Origin: JACMJL01 sp963791805
GTDB taxonomy: Bacteria; Bacillota; Clostridia; Clostridiales; Clostridiaceae
Assembly: GCA_963791805.1 (NCBI GenBank)
Contig: CAWBTU010000006.1
Span: 186,001 to 250,000, forward strand
Direction of reading: 5' to 3'
Length of the DNA: 64,000 nt
Shown here: in pieces, positions 1 through 8,660 of the stretch
How positions within the stretch are numbered: the first letter of the stretch is position 1
How the letters are laid out: each line of letters starts with the position of its first letter
Position numbers and translations under genes: made by a program
The notes under the pieces: model-generated
Seen by the model: the letters and a program-made list of their open reading frames with translations, nothing else
What the model was told of the DNA's origin: nothing
The model's database searches: none

Positions 1-1
1 A

Positions 2-1216
2 ATCGTAGGACTTTTAGGTTTCTATTTTTCTAGAAAAATAACAAAACCTATTAAAATAATTAATACTGCAGCACTTCAAATGACCCGAGGAAATTTTAAG
101 ATTAAGACAAATATATATCAAAAGGATGAACTAGGGGAATTATCTAACTCTATTGATTTATTAGCATCTAAACTAGAATACAACATAGATCAACTTTTTA
201 TAGAAAAAAATATATTAAGTGATATTATTACCAGCATGAAAGAAGGCTTAATAGCACTAGACAAAGATTTTAAGCTGATAAATATTAATAACTCTGCTTT
301 AGTAATGCTAAGTTTAAAGACATATGAGGATAAATTTTTAGAGAATATAGGATTAAAGGAAATAATTAAAAATTCCTTAAAAATTAATGAAAAGAAGGTT
401 ATACATAAAGATTATGGAGATAAAAATTTTAAGTTCTCAGTTTCGCCTGTTTTAAATAATCTTAATGAGATTACTGGTGTGGTAATAATTATTCAAGATA
501 TTAGTGAGGAAGAAAAGCTAGAGCAGATGAGGAAAGACTTCGTAGCAAATGTATCACATGAATTTAGAACTCCGCTAACTATAATTAGAGGCAATCTAGA
601 AGCACTTTATGATAAAGTAATTCCTGAGGAAGAGGTTGGCGAGAATTATTTAAGATTACTTCAAGAGACTAAAAGGCTTGAAACAATGGTAAAGGATTTG
701 TTGGATCTAAGTAAATTAGAAGCTGGAAAAGTGGCTTTGAATTTTCAAAAACTTGATATTAAATCTTTACTCCAGGATATTATAAGGGTATTAAAACCAA
801 TAACCAAAGAAAAAAACATAGAGTTAGAATTAATTTCTGAGGATAATTTACCTGCAGTTTGGAGCGACTACGATAAACTAAAGCAACTTTTAATAATTTT
901 CATTGATAATGCAATTAAATTTTCAGATGAAAATAGTAAGGTACAGTTAGCTATAAATTCAGAGGAAAACCTTTCAATAACAATAACTGATTATGGCATA
1001 GGAATTCCTAAAGAAGCTATTCCTTTCATGGGAGAAAGATTTTACAAAGCTGATAAGGCTAGAAAATATTCTGATAAGGGCACAGGTTTAGGGCTTTCTA
1101 TAGCCAAACGTTTAATCAAGCTTTTAAATTGTGAAATGAAAATAGAAAGTGAAGTAAATGTGGGAACAGAAATTATGATAAGTTTTTTGTATGCCCAGGT
1201 AAAGACTTTAATGTAA
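2..1216 (+). CDS. Sensor histidine kinase, 5' end cut by window edge
   Basis: Membrane sensor kinase of a two-component system; the open frame runs in from the left edge, so the sensing domain and first membrane segments are missing. The visible 404 residues begin with the end of a membrane helix (IVGLLGFYF), then a HAMP linker (SRKITKPIKII), a PAS domain (about residues 70-170), the HisKA box VSHEFRTPLT with the phospho-accepting His near residue 185, and an ATPase domain with N box (FIDNAIKF), G1 (DYGIGIP) and G2 (GTGLGLSIAKRL). This order is typical of WalK/PhoR-like kinases. Its response regulator is presumably just outside the window. The stimulus cannot be read from this part. Confidence 0.93.
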   Translation: MVGLLGFYFSRKITKPIKIINTAALQMTRGNFKIKTNIYQKDELGELSNSIDLLASKLEYNIDQLFIEKNILSDIITSMKEGLIALDKDFKLININNSALVMLSLKTYEDKFLENIGLKEIIKNSLKINEKKVIHKDYGDKNFKFSVSPVLNNLNEITGVVIIIQDISEEEKLEQMRKDFVANVSHEFRTPLTIIRGNLEALYDKVIPEEEVGENYLRLLQETKRLETMVKDLLDLSKLEAGKVALNFQKLDIKSLLQDIIRVLKPITKEKNIELELISEDNLPAVWSDYDKLKQLLIIFIDNAIKFSDENSKVQLAINSEENLSITITDYGIGIPKEAIPFMGERFYKADKARKYSDKGTGLGLSIAKRLIKLLNCEMKIESEVNVGTEIMISFLYAQVKTLM

Positions 1217-1268
1217 CTTTAAATACTTCTGCGGAATAAACTGTTATTAAACACAGGGGGTGAAAATA

Positions 1269-1763
1269 ATGGGACATTCTTCGAAATATAAAGTGGATAA
1301 ACCATATCCAACGGTAAAAATTGAGACTTCTAATCCTTACTATGCATCACTATTACTAGATGACTATGCAAGTATGAACAGTGAATATACAGCTATTTCT
1401 CAATATGTTTTCGGGCATATTTTAGCTGGTACTCCTGAGGTAGCAGATACGTTTTTAGGAATAGGTATTGTTGAAATGACACATCTTGATATGTTAGCTG
1501 ATGTTATATTAGATTTAGGTGTTTACCCTAAATTTGTAGGCGGCAAGGGTGAGGTATGGAATAGTAATTTTGTTCCATATGGAGTTTCAACTCGAAACAG
1601 GCTTGAACTTGCAATTAAGGGTGAATATGGTGCTATAGAACAATACAGAAATCATATATGTAAAATTAAAAATGAAGAAATTGATGCTCTTCTTGAAAGA
1701 ATAATATTGGATGAAGAGTTGCATATTAAGATTTTTAAACAATTATTGGAAAACTGTAATTAA
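1269..1763 (+). CDS. Ferritin-like di-iron domain protein
   Basis: A 164-residue protein with the pattern of a ferritin-like four-helix bundle: metal-ligand motifs EYTAISQY, EMTHLDML (ExxH), EYGAIEQY and DEELH are spaced as expected for two EXXH half-sites binding a two-metal centre. The family includes rubrerythrin-like, bacterioferritin-like and CotJC/manganese-catalase-like proteins; no rubredoxin tail is present. A role in oxidative stress or metal handling is inferred. The ATG at 1269 is preferred over the upstream GTG at 1260 because AGGGGGTG lies about 6 bases before it. It stands alone between the kinase and a strong terminator. Confidence 0.75.
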   Translation: MGHSSKYKVDKPYPTVKIETSNPYYASLLLDDYASMNSEYTAISQYVFGHILAGTPEVADTFLGIGIVEMTHLDMLADVILDLGVYPKFVGGKGEVWNSNFVPYGVSTRNRLELAIKGEYGAIEQYRNHICKIKNEEIDALLERIILDEELHIKIFKQLLENCN

Positions 1764-1785
1764 AGTATAAATCATATTTTCAACC

Positions 1786-1840
1786 AAACTAAGTTTTAGG
1801 GGATTCTTGTAAGAATTTTTTTGAAACTTAGTTTTTTGTT
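1786..1840 (+). terminator. Rho-independent terminator after the ferritin-like gene
   Basis: An 11-bp perfect stem (AAACTAAGTTT with AAACTTAGTTT) encloses a second small hairpin (ATTCTT/AAGAAT) and is followed by a run of T. Confidence 0.85.
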
Positions 1841-1953
1841 ATTTACAAATAAAAGAAGACATATAATTTATTTATTTCTGTCACAATTAGTCCACATTTT
1901 AACCTTTTTTAAATGCTATTATTATGAAAAGTAAATAGTAAGGGAGAGATTAT

Positions 1954-2271
1954 ATGAGGCATGGTAGCTATATGGGATATGGTTTTTATGGTTCTTATAT
2001 TTTATCTGTTTTGATAATACTTATAATAATTTTCTTAATAGCCTTTATTTTAAGTAAGCAAAAGAAAAAATCTTATTTTCAAAAGGGCATAGAAACATTA
2101 AAAGAACGATATGTTAGAGAAGAAATAAGTGCTGATGAGTTTATGGAAAAAAGATCTGTAATTGAAGGATTAGAAGTTTCAGACCCAGCATTAATAGCAC
2201 TAGTAGACAGATATGTAAATGGAGAACTTAATTCTAAGGATTTCTTAGAAATTCTAGAAGAAATAAAATAA
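1954..2271 (+). CDS. Small membrane protein with SHOCT-like tail
   Basis: A 105-residue protein with a Gly/Tyr-rich N-terminus, one membrane helix (about residues 14-34) and a cytoplasmic part with two SHOCT-like segments (RYVREEISADEFMEKRSVIEGL and a second, weaker RYVNGELNSKDFLEIL). SHOCT domains are short helical oligomerisation tails in many bacterial membrane proteins. It has a good ribosome site (AAGGGAGAG). Only 17 bases separate it from the 4Fe-4S membrane protein, so the two are probably an operon. Function unknown. Confidence 0.7.
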   Translation: MRHGSYMGYGFYGSYILSVLIILIIIFLIAFILSKQKKKSYFQKGIETLKERYVREEISADEFMEKRSVIEGLEVSDPALIALVDRYVNGELNSKDFLEILEEIK

Positions 2272-2288
2272 TAAATGGAGGTAATAGT

Positions 2289-3455
2289 ATGAAAAACAAA
2301 AATTATTTGAAGTATTTAAGATGGGTACTATTAGGATTTTTTCTAGTTATGGTTACAAGAGAAGCTTATTTACATCAAGTTCAAGGTGGAGGGGTAGCAC
2401 CTTCAATACATGCATTATGTCCATATGGAGGATTGGAAAACCTTTATAGCTTAATATTTACAGGAACTTTCATTAAGAAGATATTTTCTGGCACCATGAT
2501 ACTTTTAAGTCTTAGTTTAATACTCGCATTAGTATTTAGAAGAAGCTTTTGTGGGTTAATATGTCCCTTTGGAGCACTTCAAGAATTCTTTGGGATCATT
2601 GGAAAGAAGATATTTGGAAAGAGATTTACTTTGCCTTCAAGAGTAGACAAGCCTTTAAGGTATTTAAAATATTTGGTTCTAATAGTAACTATATGTTTTG
2701 CATGGATAACTGCAGGACTTTGGGTGGATCCATATGATCCATGGGCAGCTTATGGACATATAAGCGCTGGATTTTCTAGCTTAACCAGTGAATATTTAAT
2801 AGGAACAATTATATTAGTTAGTGTTTTAGTGGGTTCATTACTGTATGATAGATTCTTTTGTAAATATCTTTGTCCTATGGGAGCAGTATATGGCATTATA
2901 TCAAAATTCAGCCCTTCAAAAATTGTTAGGAACAAAGATGTTTGTGTAAGCTGTGGATTATGTTCTAAAAAATGTCCAATGAATATAGATGTTGCAAATA
3001 GCGACCAAGTTACCTCGGTTGAATGCATTAGTTGCCAAAGTTGTGTTATGTCATGTCCTAAGGTTGGTGCACTAGAATATAAAACTGGGAAAAAGACTTT
3101 GAAAACTTTAATGGTAATTATACTTGTAGTTGGATTCTTCGTTTCAGCAGTAGTAATAAGTAAAACAGTAGGAGAATTTAAAGTGTTACCTAAAAAAGTA
3201 ACAGCTGGAGCACTTAAAGAAAAACCGAGCAAAGCAACCCCGAACAATATAACAGAAGAATCTAAAATAAATGTAGATGAGATTAAAGGATATATGACAA
3301 TAAAAGATGTTTCAGTTGGAACTAAAATTGAGTTGAAAGAATTATATAAGAAATTAGGAATTCCAGACTCCGTTCCTGAAAATACTAAATTAAAGGATGT
3401 AAAAAATCTTGTAGAAGGTTTTGAGGTGGAAGCAGCTAAGGAAAAACTAAAATAA
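2289..3455 (+). CDS. Polytopic membrane 4Fe-4S electron-transfer protein (NapH/NosR/YccM type)
   Basis: A 388-residue membrane protein with about five or six transmembrane helices. It has two CxxxCP motifs (CGLICP, CKYLCP) characteristic of the NapH/NosR/RdxA superfamily, followed by two ferredoxin-type cluster motifs (CVSCGLCSKKCP and CISCQSCVMSCP). A C-terminal soluble segment of about 60 residues (from KGYMTIKDV) resembles a small helical tail seen on clostridial members. Such proteins pass electrons between quinones or ferredoxins and a partner reductase. No dedicated reductase is adjacent; the downstream sulfur operon is separated by a terminator. Family certain, partner unknown. Confidence 0.85.
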   Translation: MKNKNYLKYLRWVLLGFFLVMVTREAYLHQVQGGGVAPSIHALCPYGGLENLYSLIFTGTFIKKIFSGTMILLSLSLILALVFRRSFCGLICPFGALQEFFGIIGKKIFGKRFTLPSRVDKPLRYLKYLVLIVTICFAWITAGLWVDPYDPWAAYGHISAGFSSLTSEYLIGTIILVSVLVGSLLYDRFFCKYLCPMGAVYGIISKFSPSKIVRNKDVCVSCGLCSKKCPMNIDVANSDQVTSVECISCQSCVMSCPKVGALEYKTGKKTLKTLMVIILVVGFFVSAVVISKTVGEFKVLPKKVTAGALKEKPSKATPNNITEESKINVDEIKGYMTIKDVSVGTKIELKELYKKLGIPDSVPENTKLKDVKNLVEGFEVEAAKEKLK

Positions 3456-3466
3456 TTATGTGTTTT

Positions 3467-3495
3467 GATACAGGAAAACTTTCCTGTATCTTTTT
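3467..3495 (+). terminator. Rho-independent terminator
   Basis: Perfect 11-bp stem GATACAGGAAA/TTTCCTGTATC followed by TTTTT. Confidence 0.9.
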
Positions 3496-3538
3496 ACTAA
3501 GAGGTTAAAAAAATCTTAAAAAAGATTTCAAATATCTA

Positions 3539-3597
3539 TTGCTTTTTATTTAAGATATGTTATTATATTGCTATATCGTAATATTGCGATATAGCAA
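3539..3597 (+). promoter_or_regulatory. Promoter with 30-bp ArsR-type palindromic operator
   Basis: A candidate -35 (TTGCTT, 3539) and -10 (TATTAT, 3561) with 16-bp spacing are followed at once by a perfect inverted repeat: TTGCTATATCG, an 8-bp spacer, CGATATAGCAA (3568-3597). The position just downstream of the -10 and the ArsR gene in the operon suggest autoregulation by that repressor. The arms are seen directly; the regulator assignment is inferred. Confidence 0.75.
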
Positions 3598-3645
3598 TAA
3601 CATTAAAAGAACATAGAATTTGTAAATGAAAGGAGATTATATATT

Positions 3646-3969
3646 ATGTTAAATTCCAATGTTAAAAATGTCAGTGCAGAAGAGGCATATAAGCTTATCA
3701 GTGATAATAAAGAGCTTGTTATTTTAGATGTAAGAACTAAAGAAGAATACGATGATGGACATATTCAAGGAGCGAAACTTGTTCCAGTTCAGGTTCTTTC
3801 TATGAAACTTGGTGAGCTAGATGAATATAAGGATAAGCCAGTGCTTGTATATTGTGCATCAGGTGGAAGAAGCCCTAGAGCAGTAGATACTTTGGCAGAT
3901 AATGATTTTAAAACCATTTACCATCTTAACAGAGGTATATCTTCTTGGAGATATAATATAACTAGATAA
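3646..3969 (+). CDS. Single-domain rhodanese sulfurtransferase
   Basis: A 107-residue cytoplasmic rhodanese. The catalytic loop CASGGRS carries the Cys that takes up sulfane sulfur as a persulfide; the upstream DVRTKEEYDDGHIQGA segment is the family signature. Start chosen at the ATG after AAAGGAG. First gene of an operon with an ArsR repressor, a CoA-disulfide reductase fusion and thioredoxin, a grouping that fits persulfide or polysulfide handling. A related but broken rhodanese lies at 11683-12073. Confidence 0.9.
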   Translation: MLNSNVKNVSAEEAYKLISDNKELVILDVRTKEEYDDGHIQGAKLVPVQVLSMKLGELDEYKDKPVLVYCASGGRSPRAVDTLADNDFKTIYHLNRGISSWRYNITR

Positions 3970-4003
3970 TTCGGAGATAAAAATTTAGGAAAGAGGGGAA
4001 ACC

Positions 4004-4306
4004 ATGGATACAGATTATATGAGATACAATGAAATTGCAGAGATTCTAAAAGTATTAGCACATCCAATTAGGCTATGCATAGTAAAAAATCTATTAGATC
4101 AAGGTCAAAGCAATGTTGGTCATATGTATACTTGCCTAGAGGTTCCTCAATCTACAGTATCTCAACATTTACAAAAGTTAAGAGCTGCAGGAATAATTGA
4201 AGGTAAAAGAAATGGTCTTGAAGTTAATTACAAAATTAAGAATCAACAAATAGGGAAGTTAATTGATTCAATTTTAGTAAAAACAATAAAAAAATATGAG
4301 GAGTGA
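4004..4306 (+). CDS. ArsR-family repressor, probable sulfur-responsive
   Basis: A 100-residue winged-helix protein of the ArsR/SmtB family (LAHPIRLCIVKNLL, then recognition helix VPQSTVSQHLQKLRAAG and wing GLEVNYKI). It has exactly two cysteines, near residues 25 and 44, and lacks the usual metal-binding CxC motif. Two-cysteine ArsR proteins of the BigR/SqrR/YgaV group sense persulfides by forming a polysulfide bridge; with rhodanese and CoA-disulfide reductase neighbours that role is a reasonable inference. Its stop overlaps the ribosome site of the next gene. It likely binds the palindrome at 3568-3597. Confidence 0.82.
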   Translation: MDTDYMRYNEIAEILKVLAHPIRLCIVKNLLDQGQSNVGHMYTCLEVPQSTVSQHLQKLRAAGIIEGKRNGLEVNYKIKNQQIGKLIDSILVKTIKKYEE

Positions 4307-4311
4307 TTTTA

Positions 4312-6774
4312 GTGAGTAAAAAGGTTTTAATTATAGGCGGTGTAGCTGGAGGTGCTTCCACAGCAGCCAGACTTAGAAGACTAGATGAAAATGCAGAAAT
4401 AATTATGTTTGAAAGGGATGAGTATATTTCTTTTGCAAATTGTGGTTTGCCTTATTATATTGGAGAAACAATTAAGGAAAGAGATAAGCTGTTAGTACAA
4501 ACACCTGCCAGTATGAAAGCTAGATTTAATATAGATGTAAGAAATAACAGTGAAGTAGTTGCAATGGATACTACTAAAAAAACTGTAACTGTTAATAGCA
4601 AGTTGAAAGGCACTTATGAAGAAAGTTATGACTATTTAGTTTTATCACCAGGAGCCAAAGCAATAAAACCCAATATAGAAGGAATCAATAGTGAAAGAAT
4701 ATTTACCTTAAGAAATATTCCAGATACTGATAATATAAAAGCCTATGTAGATAAAAAAGGTACTAAAAGTGCAGTTGTTATAGGTGGAGGTTTTGTAGGA
4801 ATAGAAATGGCTGAAAATCTGAAAGAAAGAGGTCTAGAGGTTACTTTAGTTGAAGCAGCACCTCATATATTGGCACCTTTTGATACAGATGTTGTGTTAA
4901 CAGTAGAGAAAGAGATCTCAGACAATGGTGTAGATATAATTCTTAATGATGGAGTAAAAGCTTTTAAGGATACAGAAACAGGTGTAGAAGTAATTTTAAA
5001 TAGCGGTACAAAAGTATCAACAGATTTAGTTATACTGGCTATTGGTGTGATTCCTGATACTAAATTTGCAAAAGAAGCAGGTATTAAAATAGGACCTAAG
5101 GGGCATATTTTAGTAAATGATAAAATGGAAACTAATGCAGAGGGAGTATTTGCAGTAGGCGATGCTATTGAAGTTGTAGATTTTATCAATAAGACAAATA
5201 CTGCAATACCACTAGCTGGCCCTGCAAATAAACAAGGCAGAATAGCAGCGGATAATATTGCTGGATTAAATACTACTTATAAAGGCACTCAAGGAACTGC
5301 AATTATTAAAGTTTTCGGATTAACTGCTGCAAGCACTGGTAATAATGAAAGAACTTTAACTAGGCTTAATATACCTCATAAAGTTATATTTGTTCACCCA
5401 GTATCACATGCTTCTTATTATCCTGGTGCTTTATCTATGACATTAAAGCTAATTTTTAATGATGAAGGTAAAATACTAGGAGCTCAAGGTGTAGGCTATG
5501 ATGGAGTTGATAAGAGAATTGATGTATTAGCTACAGTTATTAGACTTGGAGGAACAGTTGAGGATCTAACAGAATTAGAACTTTCTTATGCACCACCATT
5601 TTCCTCTGCAAAAGATCCAGTTAATATGGCAGGATATGTGGCACAAAATGTATTAGCAGGTAGAATGGAAGTATTAACTACAGATGAATTTATGACTTAC
5701 GATAAAGAAAATGCCATGCTATTAGATGTTCGTACTGAAATGGAGTTTAACAATGGCCACATTGAGGGAGCAATAAATATTCCAGTAGATAGCCTTAGAG
5801 AAAGAATTGGAGAGCTTGACAAAAATAAAGAAATTCTTGAATATTGTCAGGTTGGACTAAGAGGATATGTGGCAGCAAGAATTTTAGATCAAAAGGGATT
5901 TAAGGTTAAGAATTTAACAGGTGGTTATAAATCTGTATCCTCACAAAAATTTACTCCTAAAAAAAAAGAGATAATTAAAACACTAGAACATGATACTCAG
6001 GTTATTAAAGAAGAAATTAACAAAAGTGAAGACAATTATGATAAAAGTCTTGATGCATGTGGGTTGTGTTGTCCAGGACCACTAATTCAGGTTAAGGCTA
6101 ATGTTGATGAATTAAATGATGGCCAAATACTTAAAGTAACGGCATCTGATCCTGGTTTCTACGAAGATATTAAGTCTTGGTGCGATAAAACAAATAACGA
6201 ATTAGTAGATTTAAGAAAAGATAAAGGTATGATTTATGCCTTTATAAAAAAAAGTAACAAAAATGCCAATGTAAATAAATCTTTTCCAGATGATGCAAAT
6301 ACACGGGATAACAAAACTATGGTTGTATTTAGTGGAGATTTAGATAAAGCTATAGCTGCCTTTATTATTGCTAACGGAGCAGTAGCTATGGGTAAACAGG
6401 TTACAATGTTCTTTACTTTCTGGGGACTTAATATACTTAGAAAACCTGAAAAAGTACCAGTTAAAAAAGGTGTAATGGATTCAATGTTTGGATTTATGAT
6501 GCCAAGAGGAAGCAAAAAACTTAAACTTTCTAATATGAACATGATGGGTATGGGCGGAAAAATGATTAGAATGGTTATGAAAAATAAAAATATAGATTCA
6601 CTAGAAGATTTAATTCAGTCTGCAATTAACAGTGGCGTTAATATAGTTGCTTGCTCCATGTCCATGGATGTTATGGGCTTAAAGCAGGAAGAACTTATGG
6701 ATGGAGTTAAAATTGGTGGAGTTGGTTACTACTTAGGTGAAGCTGAAGATTCAAATGTAAATCTATTTATTTAA
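4312..6774 (+). CDS. CoA-disulfide reductase fused to rhodanese, TusA and DsrE-like domains
   Basis: An 820-residue four-domain protein. Residues 1-445 are an FAD/NAD(P)H CoA-disulfide reductase: FAD motif GGVAGGASTAARLRR, single active-site Cys44 in SFANCGLPYYIG, NAD motif VVIGGGFVGIEMAE. Residues about 455-545 are a rhodanese (DVRTEMEFNNGHIEGA, active Cys in EYCQVGLRGY). Residues about 580-655 are TusA/SirA-like (DACGLCCPGPLIQVK). The last 155 residues are a DsrE/DsrF-like domain (MVVFSGDLDKAIAAFIIANG). Members reduce CoA-persulfide or polysulfide with NADH and relay sulfur between cysteines. Start is the GTG at 4312, 8 bases after AGGAG; an earlier in-frame GTG at 4303 lies inside that site. 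Confidence 0.9.
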   Translation: MSKKVLIIGGVAGGASTAARLRRLDENAEIIMFERDEYISFANCGLPYYIGETIKERDKLLVQTPASMKARFNIDVRNNSEVVAMDTTKKTVTVNSKLKGTYEESYDYLVLSPGAKAIKPNIEGINSERIFTLRNIPDTDNIKAYVDKKGTKSAVVIGGGFVGIEMAENLKERGLEVTLVEAAPHILAPFDTDVVLTVEKEISDNGVDIILNDGVKAFKDTETGVEVILNSGTKVSTDLVILAIGVIPDTKFAKEAGIKIGPKGHILVNDKMETNAEGVFAVGDAIEVVDFINKTNTAIPLAGPANKQGRIAADNIAGLNTTYKGTQGTAIIKVFGLTAASTGNNERTLTRLNIPHKVIFVHPVSHASYYPGALSMTLKLIFNDEGKILGAQGVGYDGVDKRIDVLATVIRLGGTVEDLTELELSYAPPFSSAKDPVNMAGYVAQNVLAGRMEVLTTDEFMTYDKENAMLLDVRTEMEFNNGHIEGAINIPVDSLRERIGELDKNKEILEYCQVGLRGYVAARILDQKGFKVKNLTGGYKSVSSQKFTPKKKEIIKTLEHDTQVIKEEINKSEDNYDKSLDACGLCCPGPLIQVKANVDELNDGQILKVTASDPGFYEDIKSWCDKTNNELVDLRKDKGMIYAFIKKSNKNANVNKSFPDDANTRDNKTMVVFSGDLDKAIAAFIIANGAVAMGKQVTMFFTFWGLNILRKPEKVPVKKGVMDSMFGFMMPRGSKKLKLSNMNMMGMGGKMIRMVMKNKNIDSLEDLIQSAINSGVNIVACSMSMDVMGLKQEELMDGVKIGGVGYYLGEAEDSNVNLFI

Positions 6775-6797
6775 TAACAAAATGAGGAGGATGTAAA

Positions 6798-7115
6798 ATG
6801 ATAAAAGAAATTAGTGATAACAATTTTGAAAGTGAAGTAGATAATTCAGAGGTGGCAGTAGTTGTAGATTTTTGGGCACCTTGGTGTGGACCTTGTAAAA
6901 TGCTAGGACCAGTTATGGAAGAGCTAGATAAAGAGTATGGAGGTAAAATAAAGTTTGTGAAGGTAGATGTGGATAAAAATCCTAAGATATCATCAAAATA
7001 TAGTATTTCAAGCATACCTACCATTATGGTATTTAAAAATAAAATAGTAGAAGATAAGATGGTAGGCTTTGCACCTAAAAAGGCTTTGGAAGATAAGATT
7101 AAGAAGTATTTATAG
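6798..7115 (+). CDS. trxA: Thioredoxin
   Basis: A 105-residue classical thioredoxin with the redox motif WCGPCK, the FWAPWC lead-in, the cis-Pro loop SIPTIMVF and the usual length. It has a strong GAGGAGG ribosome site and follows the CoA-disulfide reductase fusion by 23 bases, so it is the last gene of the sulfur operon and would supply electrons to reduce persulfides or disulfides there. Terminated by the hairpin at 7138-7175. Confidence 0.95.
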   Translation: MIKEISDNNFESEVDNSEVAVVVDFWAPWCGPCKMLGPVMEELDKEYGGKIKFVKVDVDKNPKISSKYSISSIPTIMVFKNKIVEDKMVGFAPKKALEDKIKKYL

Positions 7116-7137
7116 GTATTGGTAATTTTATAATATT

Positions 7138-7175
7138 GAGTGGATTATCCCATATATATGAGGAATAATCCACTC
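7138..7175 (+). terminator. Terminator hairpin of the sulfur operon, next to an IS insertion
   Basis: Perfect 11-bp stem GAGTGGATTAT/ATAATCCACTC followed by TTT. The T tract is short because the insertion sequence starting at 7185 entered just behind it. Confidence 0.75.
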
Positions 7176-7184
7176 TTTGCGTTG

Positions 7185-8643
7185 GAGAGTGTAAAATAAT
7201 CTGTGTAAACTCCATAAGGATGATATAATTATTCTTAAATAAATGGAGGGTATACAGATTATGTCTTTTACAAGGAAAGAACTTATTAAACAATTAATCA
7301 AAGAAACTGGTCCAACTAGTGCAAAAGATGTCCAAGAAACTTTAAAGGAACTCTTTGCAGATACGCTAAAAGAAATGTTAGAAGCGGAGCTTGATGATCA
7401 TCTAGGATATTCTAAATATGATTATAAAAATAAGCAAACGACTAATAGTAGAAATGGGCGTAGCCCTAAGAAAGTGATCTCTGATCTTGGAGAATTTGAA
7501 CTTGAAGTACCACGTGATAGAGAGGGAAGTTTTGAGCCAGAGGTTGCTAAGAAGAATCAAACAGATATATCTGGCATTGAAGATCAAGTAATTGGTATGT
7601 ATGCAAAAGGAATGACAACAAGAGATATAGCTACTCATCTAGAAAATATATACGGTTTTGAGGCTTCACCAACTTTAATATCAGGAATAACTGATAAAAT
7701 AACACCTATAGCAAAAGAGTGGCAAAATAGGCCATTAGAGCATATCTACCCTATAATATTTATGGATGCAATACATTATAAAGTTAAGCAAGACAACAGA
7801 GTAATTAATAAGGCTGCTTACGCAGTTATTGGTGTTAATTTAGATGGAATTAAAGAAGTTTTAGGTATATGGATTGGAGCCAATGAGACATCAAAATACT
7901 GGCTTTTAGTGTTGAATGAGCTTAAAAACAGAGGTGTTAATGACATACTAATAGCATGTGTCGATGGCCTAAACGGCTTTAGTGAAGCAATTAAAGCAAT
8001 TTATCCTCGTACAGAAATTCAAAGATGTATAATACATCAAATTAGGAATTCATCAAAGTATGTTTCTTATAAAGATTTAAAGCAGTTTAATACTGATTTA
8101 AGATTAGTATATACGGCTGTAACAGAAGAAGCAGCCCTAGCGGAGCTAGATAACTTTGAAAAAAAATGGGGAGAAAAATATCTTATTGCGATTCGCTCAT
8201 GGAGAGCAAATTGGGAAGAACTTGCTACTTTTTTCAAATATCCACCTGAAATAAGAAAGATAATATATACAACCAATGCGATGGAAAGCTATAATAGGCA
8301 ATTGAGAAAAGTTACTAAAAGTAAAAGTATATTTCCATCAGATGATGCTTTACTCAAGATGTTGTATCTAGCAACAATGGATATAAGTAAGAAATGGACT
8401 CAGTCGATACGTGGATGGGCTCAGATTTTAGCCCAGTTATCTATTTATTTTAGCGATAGGCTTGAAAATACAATTTTTTAAGATATACATATTACTAATT
8501 GGGTTAATATAATTATCCATTTCAAAATTATACAATAAATTCAAAAACTAGGTTTTGATATAAAGATACCTAAACCTAGTTCGTCTCTAAATATATTCAT
8601 TAAAATTTCTAATGGAAGTTTACACAAAATTATTGACACACTC
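7185..8643 (+). mobile_element. IS256-family insertion sequence with target duplication
   Basis: A 1459-bp element. The outer ends are GAGAGTGT (left) and ACACACTC (right), continuing into imperfect inverted repeats that share AATAAT and GTGTAAACT. It is flanked by identical 8-bp copies TTGCGTTG at 7177-7184 and 8644-8651, the target duplication size expected for IS256. It encodes one transposase. The preserved duplication indicates an insertion recent enough not to have decayed. It sits between convergent genes and interrupts none. Confidence 0.92.
7261..8481 (+). CDS. IS256-family (mutator-type) transposase
   Basis: A 406-residue transposase. Catalytic acidic residues are visible in context: FMDAIHYKV (first Asp), ACVDGLNGFSEA (second Asp) and NAMESYNRQLRK (Glu). 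RNGRSPKKV near the N-terminus and CIIHQIRNSSKYV before the last motif are family signatures. The ATG at 7261 is preferred because GGAGGG lies before it; an earlier in-frame ATG at 7243 overlaps that site. The frame is full length, so the element may be active. Confidence 0.93.
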   Translation: MSFTRKELIKQLIKETGPTSAKDVQETLKELFADTLKEMLEAELDDHLGYSKYDYKNKQTTNSRNGRSPKKVISDLGEFELEVPRDREGSFEPEVAKKNQTDISGIEDQVIGMYAKGMTTRDIATHLENIYGFEASPTLISGITDKITPIAKEWQNRPLEHIYPIIFMDAIHYKVKQDNRVINKAAYAVIGVNLDGIKEVLGIWIGANETSKYWLLVLNELKNRGVNDILIACVDGLNGFSEAIKAIYPRTEIQRCIIHQIRNSSKYVSYKDLKQFNTDLRLVYTAVTEEAALAELDNFEKKWGEKYLIAIRSWRANWEELATFFKYPPEIRKIIYTTNAMESYNRQLRKVTKSKSIFPSDDALLKMLYLATMDISKKWTQSIRGWAQILAQLSIYFSDRLENTIF

Positions 8644-8660
8644 TTGCGTTGCTAAACAAA

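Noticed and set aside
2750..3247. 165-residue minus-strand frame
   Set aside because: Lies wholly over the 4Fe-4S membrane gene, has no family motifs or ribosome site; it is a shadow of the real frame.
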